Shown: positions 33,384-43,524 of the stretch, one piece after another
How positions within the stretch are numbered: the stretch's first letter is position 1
How the letters are laid out: every line of letters starts with the position of its first letter
NCBI GenBank assembly: GCA_022432975.1
Contig: CM039504.1
Span: 3,321,459-3,385,458, forward strand
Origin: Begonia masoniana
Taxonomy: Eukaryota; Streptophyta; Magnoliopsida; Cucurbitales; Begoniaceae
Direction: 5' to 3'
Length of the DNA: 64,000 nt
The notes under the pieces: generated by a model
Told to the model about the DNA's origin: nothing
The model's database searches: none
The model's input: the letters and a program-made list of their open reading frames with translations, nothing else
Position numbers and translations under genes: made by a program

Positions 33384-34784
33384 TCAGTCATTCCTCCGAA
33401 GGCTCCATGCCGAGACCGAGAAGAGCGGCCTATCCTGCCAACATATAAACAAACATCCATTCTCTTCCTTAATCTTATACCCGTCATAGCCGTAGTTCTG
33501 CAACAGCTTACCGGCCAGCAACCTACCATGGTAGCTTAAGGGCACCCTTCCGAACCCTGCAACTTCAAGCCGTAAAATCCATTTCTCGAGCTTCTCATGC
33601 CTTTCTTTCCTCTCAGCTCCCTCACATGCAATGATGTTCTTGATTTCTTCTCCAAATAGCATCTTCTCGACCTTCTGTCTCTCCAGCGATGATCTAGAGA
33701 CCGTCGATTCCAAGCAATCGAACAAAGCTGCGTAGAAGTTTAAAGCTTCCCTGACCCTCTCCATAAAAGTACAACCATTGAGGTTAGATTCTTGCTCCGT
33801 TATTACCATTATTTTCGGCGAAAGTCCCCATAGTGCGTTTAGGAAACTTCCCATCTTCTGTGAAGGACTTAGCGACAATGGGGAAGATGTGGATGCCGAA
33901 TCGGGACTGCTGAAAAGCGGCATCGAGTCTGTCTCGAACCACTCTCCCAAAGTTCGCTGTTTAACATGTAAAATTTTCTGAATATTGGTGGAAGTCGATG
34001 GTGAGCTTTTTCTCTCCTCGTCCTTGGCCAAAAGAGAGTGAAGCTCTAGAACAGAGCTGACTGCAAGTGCTTCGCCAGTCTTCACACGCAAACTTTCGAA
34101 ATCTAGGTTTTCTAATCTGCTCACTATTGAAATGAACTGAAAGGGAATGTCTAATTTTTCGGCTTCGTCGTTCAACCGAATAGCCATTTGTTCCAGCACT
34201 TCTTTCTGCTCATGAATCCCAGTAATTTTCACATGGGGTGGCCCTTCCGGCCGCTCCTTCAATGTCTGAAGAAGATTAATCCACTGGGCGGGCTCAAAAG
34301 AATTAAAATCGATAATATGAATCATCTTTTCTCCTTTCATTGCTTCTACAATCGCCTGGTTTGTGATCAGATATGCAAGCTTGAAGAAGGGGCAGATTTC
34401 AAAGAAGAGTCTTTGGACAAAGATTTGCTCTGAAACTGAAGATATTTTGGTCGAATTCAGAGCTTTGTGTAAACCAGGCCAAGCTTTGAGAACTCGATCG
34501 GCAAGTGCTTCCGTGAAATAAGCGGCAATTCGCTGCATAGTGTCACCGTCAGGAGAGGCAAGTTGGGAAATATGCTCAAGCCCAATATTTGCATATTCCA
34601 TATGGCCAGCCGCAACATGGCTAGCACAGGCGAGGAGAAGATGAATCAGACACAGGCCTCTTTCTTCTGATTTGAGCTCTCTCAGAAACGGGTATGGTGA
34701 TCCTATTCCAGGAGATAGGGTCCATGGGACGAGTAGAGTTGGTGCTGTCACTGATGAAGATGATGATCCATCCCCTTGAAACAT
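33384..34784 (-). CDS. SCL3: GRAS transcription regulator, SCARECROW-LIKE 3 type
   Basis: SCL3 promotes gibberellin responses by opposing DELLA proteins and acts in root endodermis. Single coding exon, 466 residues, intact. GRAS blocks in order: LHRI from ~43 (GLCLIHLLLACASHVAAG), the VHIID block as MIHIIDFNSFEPAQWINLL at ~154-172, LHRII around 180-270, PFYRE-like region with SPKIMVITEQESNLNG and ALNFYAALFDCLES, and the C-terminal SAW block ending FICWQDRPLFSVSAWS. The short N-terminus with PWTLSPGIGSPYPFLRELKSE before LHRI and the long insert before the SAW half match SCL3 rather than DELLA or SCR. A 5'-UTR intron is likely: donor GACGGTAATTC near 35018 and acceptor TTTGCAG directly before the ATG leader at 34787. 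Confidence 0.92.
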   Translation of the reverse strand: MFQGDGSSSSSVTAPTLLVPWTLSPGIGSPYPFLRELKSEERGLCLIHLLLACASHVAAGHMEYANIGLEHISQLASPDGDTMQRIAAYFTEALADRVLKAWPGLHKALNSTKISSVSEQIFVQRLFFEICPFFKLAYLITNQAIVEAMKGEKMIHIIDFNSFEPAQWINLLQTLKERPEGPPHVKITGIHEQKEVLEQMAIRLNDEAEKLDIPFQFISIVSRLENLDFESLRVKTGEALAVSSVLELHSLLAKDEERKSSPSTSTNIQKILHVKQRTLGEWFETDSMPLFSSPDSASTSSPLSLSPSQKMGSFLNALWGLSPKIMVITEQESNLNGCTFMERVREALNFYAALFDCLESTVSRSSLERQKVEKMLFGEEIKNIIACEGAERKERHEKLEKWILRLEVAGFGRVPLSYHGRLLAGKLLQNYGYDGYKIKEENGCLFICWQDRPLFSVSAWSLRRND

Positions 34785-36350
34785 TCCTGCAAATCTGGCC
34801 GACGAGAACGAGAATTCGGAGTTGAGTTTGTGCGAATAAAACCATTAAAGAAGTTATCATTTGCATATAACATTAATCGAAGGTCTGTTTATACGCTCAG
34901 AATACTAAATTCATTTCTAATCTTGCTTATGACACCGTTTCTTCCCAAAATCGAAGAAATTATGAAGCCTTAAATGGAGTAATCGAGCTTTAGGCGAAAA
35001 AAAAGGAGAGAATTACCGTCGGAAGATCTTCGAAACAAATTATCAAATGTCCCCACGCCGAATTTTGAACTGGGTTTTGAATTGATCAAAACCCCACTGA
35101 AAAAAACAAAGACCCGGTGAGAAAAATCCCTAATTTCTCAGACGATGGAAAAAGATTGTACAGTTTGGGGAGTATGGTTCAGACGCGAACTGAGCTCATC
35201 GGAATTGAAGGTCTGGTATTGAAGGACTTTTTTTCATGGCGGAGTTTGGCGACAATACAAGAGGGTGTTTTTTGTCGTCATCGATTTGTCATTCTTGGAG
35301 GGGATGAGAGGAATATGAAATTTCTGATACACAGTGGAGAGAAAGTCTGTGCATTTCTCTAGAAATTCTCTCCCTTTCTCTCTCTAGCTTTGATATGTTT
35401 GTCCGGACGCGGGCGGATGGGAATAAGAGCTGGCGAGAGTTTGGCAACGGAGGGGAGAAAACAACGAATCCAAACAGGCCCCAACAGAAGAAAACAAGAC
35501 TCCATTGTTGGAGCTTAGTGGGAGATGGCGGGGAATGCAAGGGGAGAGGAAATGGATGAGTCCAAAACCACCATTTGTAGTGTTTTTCAGAGCAAAGAAC
35601 AGAACATCCACTTGGTAGTTTCTACGTAGATTAGGACAAAGACCCAAGCCACATCTACCTCAGGACAAAATCTATATCTATAGCTTCCGCCATTAACAGT
35701 TTATTGAGCTTCATTAGTGATCATCCCCCACGTAATTTGAGTCTTTTAATGTTGTCTTTTGTTCCTTTGAGGTTTGTCTATTTATCTTCCGACGCATGAA
35801 AAGGGTAAAGTTCTAATCCTTTCAAGGATGGTAAATTCAATTATTTTGTCCAGATGATGGTTCGCTTTCACCTGTCACGGCAAGTCCGAAGCAGGATGAA
35901 GAGAAGAAACAAAGGAAAGGTCGTAAAGGTGGGTGGGTTGATTGGACTTACTCGAACCGCAGTTTGGCTTTTTCCAATCAGACATTGCTGTTTGTCTCCA
36001 CCTTTGCATCGCTTCTTCCAATGTTTTTTCTTGTCTCTTCTTCTTAATATATAATTATATAAAGGGTATTTTGGTAAAGTAAGATTAATACGTATTCTCA
36101 AATGTATTTTTACTGTATTATTATAAAATATTATTCTACTGTCTTAAAATATTTATTCACGTAAAACAATGATCAGTACAATTAATATAATAAATTATTA
36201 ATTATTAATTTATAATATTAATTACACAAATTATTGTTTGACACGTCAACAAGTATTTTAAAATAATAGAATAGGAGAGTAAAAATTTACGGTAATATAT
36301 ATTAACCTTTCTAAATGCACGGTACTAAAAACAAACGGGCCAAAGTCAAG
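34785..36350. other. SCL3 5' leader with probable intron, and intergenic DNA
   Basis: 34785-35020 holds the probable 5'-UTR intron of SCL3; a CT/GA-rich stretch around 35365-35390 may be its leader. The rest, to 36350, is AT-rich and shows no gene. Confidence 0.4.
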
Positions 36351-36354
36351 TACC

Positions 36355-36400
36355 GGCCCATTCTGTTTCCCTATGAAACGGTGACGTTTGTAACCCTAGT
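36355..36400 (+). promoter_or_regulatory. Site II-like GGCCCA and telo-box-like AACCCTAG upstream of the neuroguidin gene
   Basis: GGCCCA (36355-36360) followed 32 bp later by TAACCCTAG (36391-36399) matches the site II plus telo-box arrangement common in promoters of plant ribosome-biogenesis and translation genes. It fits the nucleolar role of the gene downstream. Confidence 0.5.
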
Positions 36401-37215
36401 TTTTCGTTCTTCCTTTCTTCGGTGGTCGTTTCGCGGCAACAAGAGCCTCACAGCGTCGCTTCTCTTCGCTAATCTGACCGGAGGTTCCCTCTAACTCAGG
36501 TACATGACCGGAGAATCTCTGCAACTCATACATTTGAGTTCAGTGACTTTAGTTCTTTTGAGGAATCAATTCTGATATTAATGTTTTTAGTTAGGACAGC
36601 GCTGTGTATTTTTTTCGGCCATTAATAAATTTCTGCTGCTTTGATACCATATGTATGGAATTCCTTTTGTAATAACTGGCGTTTTATGTTTTTCGTTGGC
36701 TGACCGTTTGTATTATATCCTTAAATCATTAGGAAAATGTACAGACGCGATCACTGTTAGACATGTTCCGTACACTTGCATGGGTGGTGTAAAACCGACA
36801 TTCTGTTTGATTTTAATGGGGTCACTTCCAAATTTTGGTTCTTTTATGTGTGCCTGATTACTCCCCTACTTATGAATGTCTCATATAATAAATATGCATT
36901 CAGTTTATATAACTATTTCAAATGAAGATGGTTGAGTTGAACTTAGTTACTTTGGATGAGGATTTTGCTATCTATATCTTTTTAACAATTTTATTAACAG
37001 ACTGTAGAAGCCACGTAAAGCACATTTTTTTGGAGTTTTCAGTCCTACTTTAGATTCAGTTTTGGCAAAATTCAACTTTATGCGCTGTGCCGAAGCAGAT
37101 GTTTTTTTTCTTTGTCTGAAAGTTAAAATATGTTGTATGCATCTTGTTATACCTGACTTCTGATTGTATTCTTTTATTTTTTTCGTTCCAGAATCTATAA
37201 AAAGAGGCTGCTGAC

Positions 37216-39846
37216 ATGGGTGTTGATAACGTTCTTAATAAGTGAGTTAATTACTATTTCTCTGTGCAAGTAAATTGTCCTGCTGTTCTTTGTGGGTAGT
37301 ATTCGTAAGTTAATCATACAATCATACATGTTTCCTTCTAAAATGGAGCTGATTTCTATTGGGCCGTTTACTATGTTTAATAGTCTAACTTATATTGGTA
37401 ATGTGGTTTCAGAGAAGCTTCTAAATTGGAGGTGCTTTTGAAAGAAATGAAAGAAGGATTGGACACAGTTAGGAGTAAAGTCCAAGCTTTAACTGCCAAG
37501 GTATGCATGCATATTTTTGTTGAGTCATACACTTTTCAGAAAATTAGAGGATAAATGTTCTTATTGTCAAATTTTAGAACAACCTTTTTTCTCCTTGGGC
37601 AAGAACGTTACGAGTAATATGTTTTTATAGCAAAAGAAAAACAGCTGCAGATATTACAACATCCAATAACTGAAATAATTGCATCCATACCGATGTTACT
37701 ACCTCCAATCCCATATATCAACTTTATAAGGCGGGAAAATAGTTGAGGATAAGTCATTCTTTCAAAGGAAAAAACAAACTATCACCCGAATACAAGCACT
37801 ACTGTCAACTGCTCAAAGTCGTATTATAGCTTTATATCGTGTTTAATGCAAGACTTTGTTTAATAGATTTCATCCTTTGCACCTCAACTCCCAATGCTTC
37901 TAAAGCAACCACAGGCACTTAGACTACGATCTGATTGGATCCTGAATATATCCATCGTCTCCATGTCATCATCATTGGTGCACGCAGTGCTGAAAGCATG
38001 TGCTATATGACATCTATTTTTATGGGGCTTACATCTTTTGCTTTTTGCAAGAACACAAAAAAGAAAACACATTATTCTGAAATAGTTGATGGTTATATTG
38101 TTGTCCTTAACAACCAAGACTATCATTTTATTCTGCAATATATCCTTTTCTTCATCTAAAATATTTCCCAATTACCAGGTAAAAGATAATCAGTTGCCGA
38201 CATCGGATGGGATAAGTTATCTTGAAGCAAAACATTTATTGCTTCTTAACTATTGTCAGTCACTTGTTTATTATCTGCTTCGCAAAGCTAAAGGATACTC
38301 GATTGAGGGACATCCAGTTACACACAGTCTTGTTGAGATAAGATTATTTCTTGAAAAGGTTTGGATATTCTCTCCTGCTACTTATCCAATAAAATCTTCT
38401 CATGGCTTCTCATACAAAACATTTGCCATTTTATTGAAACAGATTCGACCAGTTGACAAAAGGATGGAATACCAGATTCAGAAGCTCACAAGAGCTACCA
38501 TGGTTACAAGAGATAATGCAGTTATGAATGAGAAGAAATCTGATACACATAAGGATACTGATGATCTTTTGAAATATCGACCAAACCCTGAGATGCTTAT
38601 TAGTAAATCAGATATGACTTCTAAGGTGAGTTGAGTAGAGTGATTAAAGTTTACAAGTGTAAAGGATAGAGATTCAGTCATTCTCGTTGTCCTGTTTATT
38701 TATCTGGGATTTTTTTTTCTTGCCATAAAAGTACTGTGTTTTCTGATGTTGTGCTACTTTAAAGGATGACGGTGTATATCGACCTCCAAAATTTGCTCCT
38801 ACTTCAATGGAGGAAGATAAAATCTCAAAGAAGGACAAACAGGCATCGAGAAAGGACAGAGAGACTCTTTTACAATCTCGACAGAGTAATTACATGAGAG
38901 AATTGATGGACGATTTGGCAGGAAAACCTGAAGAGGTTTGTTGTGGGCTGTATTTTCCATATCTGTCACACTGATAAAGGACTTGATGAATTATTATTGC
39001 TGTTTCTGGGAATGATACAGATTAAAGAGACAGTTGGACTGGAAAGCAGAGAAGTCTCTAGATATGCGGAAAAAATGGAGGAGCGAGCACGAAGAGAAGA
39101 GGAGCTATTTACCCGTGCTCCTATGACGAAGATGGAGAGGAAGAGGGAGAAGTTTTTGAAGAAGTCAAGATACGGGTATGGACTATTTGAGTCAATTCGT
39201 GTCGCGAGGTCCTTTTGTCTGCTACCAAAATAAGTTTGGTGCTTTAATTAATTTATTATCTAACTACACCTGTGTTTGACTGTTTGTTTTCCAGGTTAAA
39301 TGGACTTACAGATGATTTTTATGATGAAATCAAATCTTTGCCTATACGTGACAGTGAGGAGTTACCAACTGGGGGTTGGAAAGTTAGCAAGAGAATGGGG
39401 AAACTTAAGAAGCGCAAGGTACAATATGGTTCTTTCTAGTTCACATTTCTGCTCACATATCCTTTAGCTTTGCTTCAATTTTGTCCTGCAAGTTCTTACT
39501 TGTAATCGGCGAGAGATGACATTTTCTCATTGCTATTCATCTTTGATTTCAATCAATAATCACTCCATTGTCATGGTATCCAACGATTGATCCTCCATAT
39601 CTTACATTACTGTAGCTTTTGATAGCATTATGTCAAAGTCAATACTTAAAAAGTGGCAAATTGTTGTTTGGATGAACTCTACCCACTCACTTAATACAGT
39701 GATATCTGGTTGAATAATGTTTTAAAAGTTAATAGATTTATATCTTTTCGCTTGCCTCTTCCAACAGTCTGACTGAGAATTTTTCAGTTCATAGTTTCAG
39801 CTCTTCTACTTTAAATTTTATTGGGTGTTTGCAGAGAAGGCATTGA
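37216..39846 (+). CDS. Neuroguidin-like Sas10/Utp3/C1D family nucleolar protein
   Basis: Homologues (yeast Lcp5, animal neuroguidin) belong to the U3 snoRNP small-subunit processome and act in 18S rRNA maturation. Eight coding exons, all in phase: 37216-37241, 37413-37500, 38179-38358, 38443-38625, 38765-38935, 39021-39175, 39295-39418, 39835-39846; about 312 residues. The Sas10/C1D helical domain lies at ~15-100 (LLLLNYCQSLVYYLLRKAKG, then HPVTHSLVEIRLFLEKIRPVDKR). It is followed by the conserved KYRPNPEML and YRPPKFAPT motifs, a charged coiled region (SRYAEKMEERARREEE), and the C-terminal Sas10 block (TDDFYDEI) with a basic end KLKKRKRRH that looks like a nucleolar signal. A probable 5'-UTR intron (donor near 36500) precedes the ATG. 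The last exon adds only three codons and the stop. Confidence 0.88.
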
Positions 39847-40992
39847 GTCACCTCACCAGATGGTTTTAGAGCTTGGAAGAAACTGATGCTTCGAGCACAT
39901 AATCTCAAGTAAGCATCAACTGAAATTCAAAGTCTTTGTTTCATTTCTCATCTTCTACTTGTAGCTTGAATTAAGAATTTTTTGCATTAAAGTGATTAAT
40001 GCATAAACACATCGATTGTATTGTTTATATGTTATTCTATGCTTCTAGAAATGCAGCATTGTTTATTACAAGTCTAACTAGTCAAAAATAATGACCCATG
40101 GTGGCCTAACATTAGGTACTAAACTGAATGATCAAAACCTATAATTATTCTTCTAGTTAATTATTATTTTTTATAAAAAGGTAAAAAGAATGAAGGGTTG
40201 TTCTTTTACTTTTTTAATTAATTTATTGATTTATAAAATTAAGTTAAACGTGATGGATTAACATAATCATTTCTGATTAGTATTATAGTTTTCTTTCCTA
40301 CCCAATATTCTTGGGAAAGATGGACACCATGTGGAGCAATCGAATGTGAACATTAAATTAATCTGAAGATTTCTTTCCTCTTATTGGTCAAGTTTATGTA
40401 ATGGCGTGACAGCCACTGCCTTCATTTTTTTATTTGGCTGATTAAGCTTAGTTTTTTGTTTATCGCTAATGGGAATAATGCACGAGTTTAATAACATGTA
40501 TTGTCACGGAACCATTTCACGTATGATTGTATTCTTACAAGAATCACGATTAGCTTTAGGCATGCTTTCGTCCGGGAATCAGGTCGTCCGACTTAGCGTT
40601 TTTGTTTCAGTTTGTCAATGGGTCGTGACAAACTTTATTTTTAATGAAAGAGATAGACGTGACAAATGTTATAATGCCGTATACGAGTATGCTATTGTTA
40701 TATATTATATTATATGTTAATTGGACCCACAAGTCACATTGTTTACATGAATGAACATGTTAGATATGTCAAAACTAACCGTTGAAACCCCTCCCTCTTT
40801 TCCTATTTTTTAAAAAAATAAATAATATTTTTAATACAATAATATACACACTACCAACTTTCCTATTTCACTTTCCGGCAAGAAACCTTCCTTCGTCCTC
40901 CTTTACCCACCTCTCTCTCTCCCGCTCCTCTCTCTCTCTCTCTCTAGAGAATTTCTTTCGTTGTTTGCAGACAGAGCGCCTGGGGGTCTCAG
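39847..40992. other. Intergenic region and JINGUBANG-like promoter
   Basis: AT-rich, no gene recognised. A (CT)n microsatellite at about 40912-40945 lies in the leader of the WD40 gene. Confidence 0.4.
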
Positions 40993-42255
40993 ATGGATCC
41001 TCTTACTTTCGAAACTAAACTCGCGGCAACCCCATTGTTATCTGCTGTCTCCAGCAACTCGAGCATGAGCAGTTCAAGTAGCGAGCCCGATGATAGTCCA
41101 CCGCCATCTCAGCGTTTTCAGCTCCAAAATTTCAGGTGTCAAATGCCGACAAAATCTCCATCTGGGTCTTACTCATTCCGATCATTAGCTGTTCTCTCTG
41201 GTCACTTGGGCTCTGTTTCTTGCTTAGCCTTGTGTGGGGAGTTCATTTTGAGTGCTTCTCAAGGAAAAGATATTATCGTGTGGCAACATCCAGATTTGAG
41301 GCTCTTTACTAAATTTGGTCAAGGAGATGGGTCTGTGAAAGCTCTTGTTACGATTGGGAACAAGGTTTTTACCGCCCATCAAGATAGTAGAATTAGAGTC
41401 TGGAAAGTGTCTAGAAGCTCCGAGAATATCTTCAAGCTTGTCAATACTCTTCCGACAACTAAAGATTACTTGGGTAAATTCATGAAACAGAGCAATTATG
41501 TTCAAACTCGCCGCCACCATAAGCGGTTGTGGATCGAACATGCCGATAGCATTTCTTGCTTAACTGTCTGCAATGGGTTGATTTACTCCGGTTCTTGGGA
41601 CAAAACTCTCAAAGTATGGAGGCTTTCTGATTTGAAGTGCCTAGAATCGATAAAAGCTCACGATGATGCCGTCAATGGATTGGTAGCTTGCGAAGGCATA
41701 GTGTATTCTGCTTCTGCTGATGGAAAAATCAAAGCCTGGGGAAAAGATGGCAAGATTTCTCATTGTTTGAAAGGAATTTTAGAAGGACATAACGAGGTTT
41801 CTTTTAACTCGGTGATTGTTTCAGAGGATGGGAAATGGGTTTATGGAGGTAGTTCAGATGGGTATATAATGGGGTGGGAAGCAAGTAGTGATTTTTCGAG
41901 TTGGAAATTAGTTTGTGAAGAAAAAGCTCATCAAATAGCTGTTTTGTGTATGTGTTTAATGGGGGAGTTCTTGTGTAGTGGCTCAACAGACAAGACGATT
42001 GCTATCTGGAGAAGGGAAGCTTATGGGAGGATTAGCAAAATTGGAGTGATCAATGGACATGAAGGGCCTGTTAAATGTTTGCAGGCTTCATCTAATTGCG
42101 TTGGGGGAGGATTTTTGCTTTACAGTGGAAGCCTTGATAAGAGTTTGAGAGTTTGGTGGGTTCCAAAGGTGTGTAGTAAGAAAAACTACGAGTCTGATGA
42201 ACAAGTTGCAGAGGAGAAATCCAACCTCTTTTACAAAGAAAGTTGTCAAGCTTGA
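40993..42255 (+). CDS. WD40-repeat protein, JINGUBANG-like
   Basis: JINGUBANG is a cytoplasmic and nuclear WD40 scaffold that restrains pollen germination through jasmonate synthesis; close paralogues have unknown roles. Intronless, 420 residues, intact. A serine/proline-rich N-terminus (residues 1-60) is followed by about seven WD repeats, for example LSGHLGSVSCLALCGEFILS, then KDIIVW at ~92; IYSGSWDKTLKVWRLSDLKC; VNGLVACEGIVYSASADGKI; FLCSGSTDKTIAIW; and LYSGSLDKSLRVWW near the C-terminus. The signature between repeats 2 and 3, SNYVQTRRHHKRLWIEHADS, and the following ESIKAHDDAVN are typical of the JINGUBANG group. The ATG at 40993 gives the family-like start; an (CT)n-rich leader precedes it. 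Confidence 0.9.
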   Translation: MDPLTFETKLAATPLLSAVSSNSSMSSSSSEPDDSPPPSQRFQLQNFRCQMPTKSPSGSYSFRSLAVLSGHLGSVSCLALCGEFILSASQGKDIIVWQHPDLRLFTKFGQGDGSVKALVTIGNKVFTAHQDSRIRVWKVSRSSENIFKLVNTLPTTKDYLGKFMKQSNYVQTRRHHKRLWIEHADSISCLTVCNGLIYSGSWDKTLKVWRLSDLKCLESIKAHDDAVNGLVACEGIVYSASADGKIKAWGKDGKISHCLKGILEGHNEVSFNSVIVSEDGKWVYGGSSDGYIMGWEASSDFSSWKLVCEEKAHQIAVLCMCLMGEFLCSGSTDKTIAIWRREAYGRISKIGVINGHEGPVKCLQASSNCVGGGFLLYSGSLDKSLRVWWVPKVCSKKNYESDEQVAEEKSNLFYKESCQA

Positions 42256-42824
42256 AGAGTCAATTCATTCATCTGTCTGCACTTTATATATATGTTGTCT
42301 GCAACAGTTTTAACTTACCGAATAGTTGGATTTTGTTCATTTAGAGGTTTACAACTTAAAAAGAGCAAATTTGAAGCCTTTTTTAAGTGAAGATTTGGAA
42401 ATTCTTTTCAGCCATTGAAGGTGGTCACATAGATCGTAGGGGGGTGTCATTTGTGATGGTTTTTTGTTTTCAACACAGACATATAGTCATGGAATTTAAC
42501 ACGATGTGTACTAAAGTTGGAATGTTTTGATGAATGAAACATCATTTATTTTATATATATACACATATTGTTTTCTTTCAACTTGGTTTGTGAGACCAAT
42601 TTCAACAAGCTAACTTAAAACTTGAAATCTACACAACTCTCGGTTGAAATCTACTTGCAGGACCAGAAATTGGACAAAAGCTTTAGACCCATTTCAAAGC
42701 AACCTCAACCCAGCTAGCGGCAAAACCAAATGTTTCTTTATTCTCTCCCCACTTCTCGAGTCTTTAAATTGGACCCAGAGAGAGAAAACTAAGAAATATT
42801 ATGCCACGTTCTAAGCTTAGAGCC
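42256..42824. other. 3' flank of the WD40 gene
   Basis: Likely 3' UTR and AT-rich spacer. Nothing else recognised. Confidence 0.4.
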
Positions 42825-43009
42825 TAAACAACTGGGTCGGCAGCTAACCTCTTTGTTGGAGAGCTTTGTAATACTTTATTCATTCCTTTAAACGGGTAAC
42901 AGGGTTGCTTTGTTCTTATTGTTCCTTGACATGCCTAAAGGAAATTATAAAGTAAATTGACGGCAACTGTAGCTGAGCTTTGAAGGCTAGCTGCCGACCC
43001 AGTTGTTTA
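42825..43009. ncRNA. Candidate hairpin: 31-bp near-perfect inverted repeat with ~120-bp loop
   Basis: The left arm 42825-42855 and the reverse complement of 42978-43009 match at 29 of about 32 positions, with an unbroken 22-bp core (TAAACAACTGGGTCGGCAGC plus TA). Arms are GC-richer than their surroundings, and pairing does not extend outside them. The size fits a plant MIRNA foldback or a small inverted-repeat locus. From memory only, the right-arm strand AGCTGCCGACCCAGTTG resembles the legume miR4414 family (AGCTGCYGACYC...); this is unverified. It lies between two genes and outside their coding regions. A short MITE or chance palindrome is the alternative. Confidence 0.4.
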
Positions 43010-43524
43010 TAAAATGGACCACACCTCAAAAGATCAGCAAGCTGAAGAGAATCTTCAAAGTTTTTAGAGCTAGCATTGCTTCTATTCCCACTCAACATAT
43101 TTTCCAGGTGGGTCTCAACAGATCAAAAAATTAAATAAACAGTCTCAAGGCATCATCCATTAAAGAGAATATATGACCTTTTGTAGCAAGTCTTTCACAT
43201 TTCTGAATCAATAAAAATTTCATCCTCTACGCCAAAGTTGAAATATGTAAACAACTAGACTGTATAACAAGTAAACTCTTGGAACAAATTAGACTTTTAT
43301 AACATCAAGCATTCATTACATGAATCACAAAGCATAAAACAAAAACTTAGTAAATTACAACTAACATGATTGTAGAAGCATTACTATAGAGACACCACAA
43401 GATTTGATACATTTACCTTCCCTGTACCCAAAGAGAAATCAATGAACACAGAATTGGCTCTGGCTAACTGGTGTCACGTTCTTGCTACAAGTATTATATA
43501 CGAGAGAAATCTTACATTCTTGGT

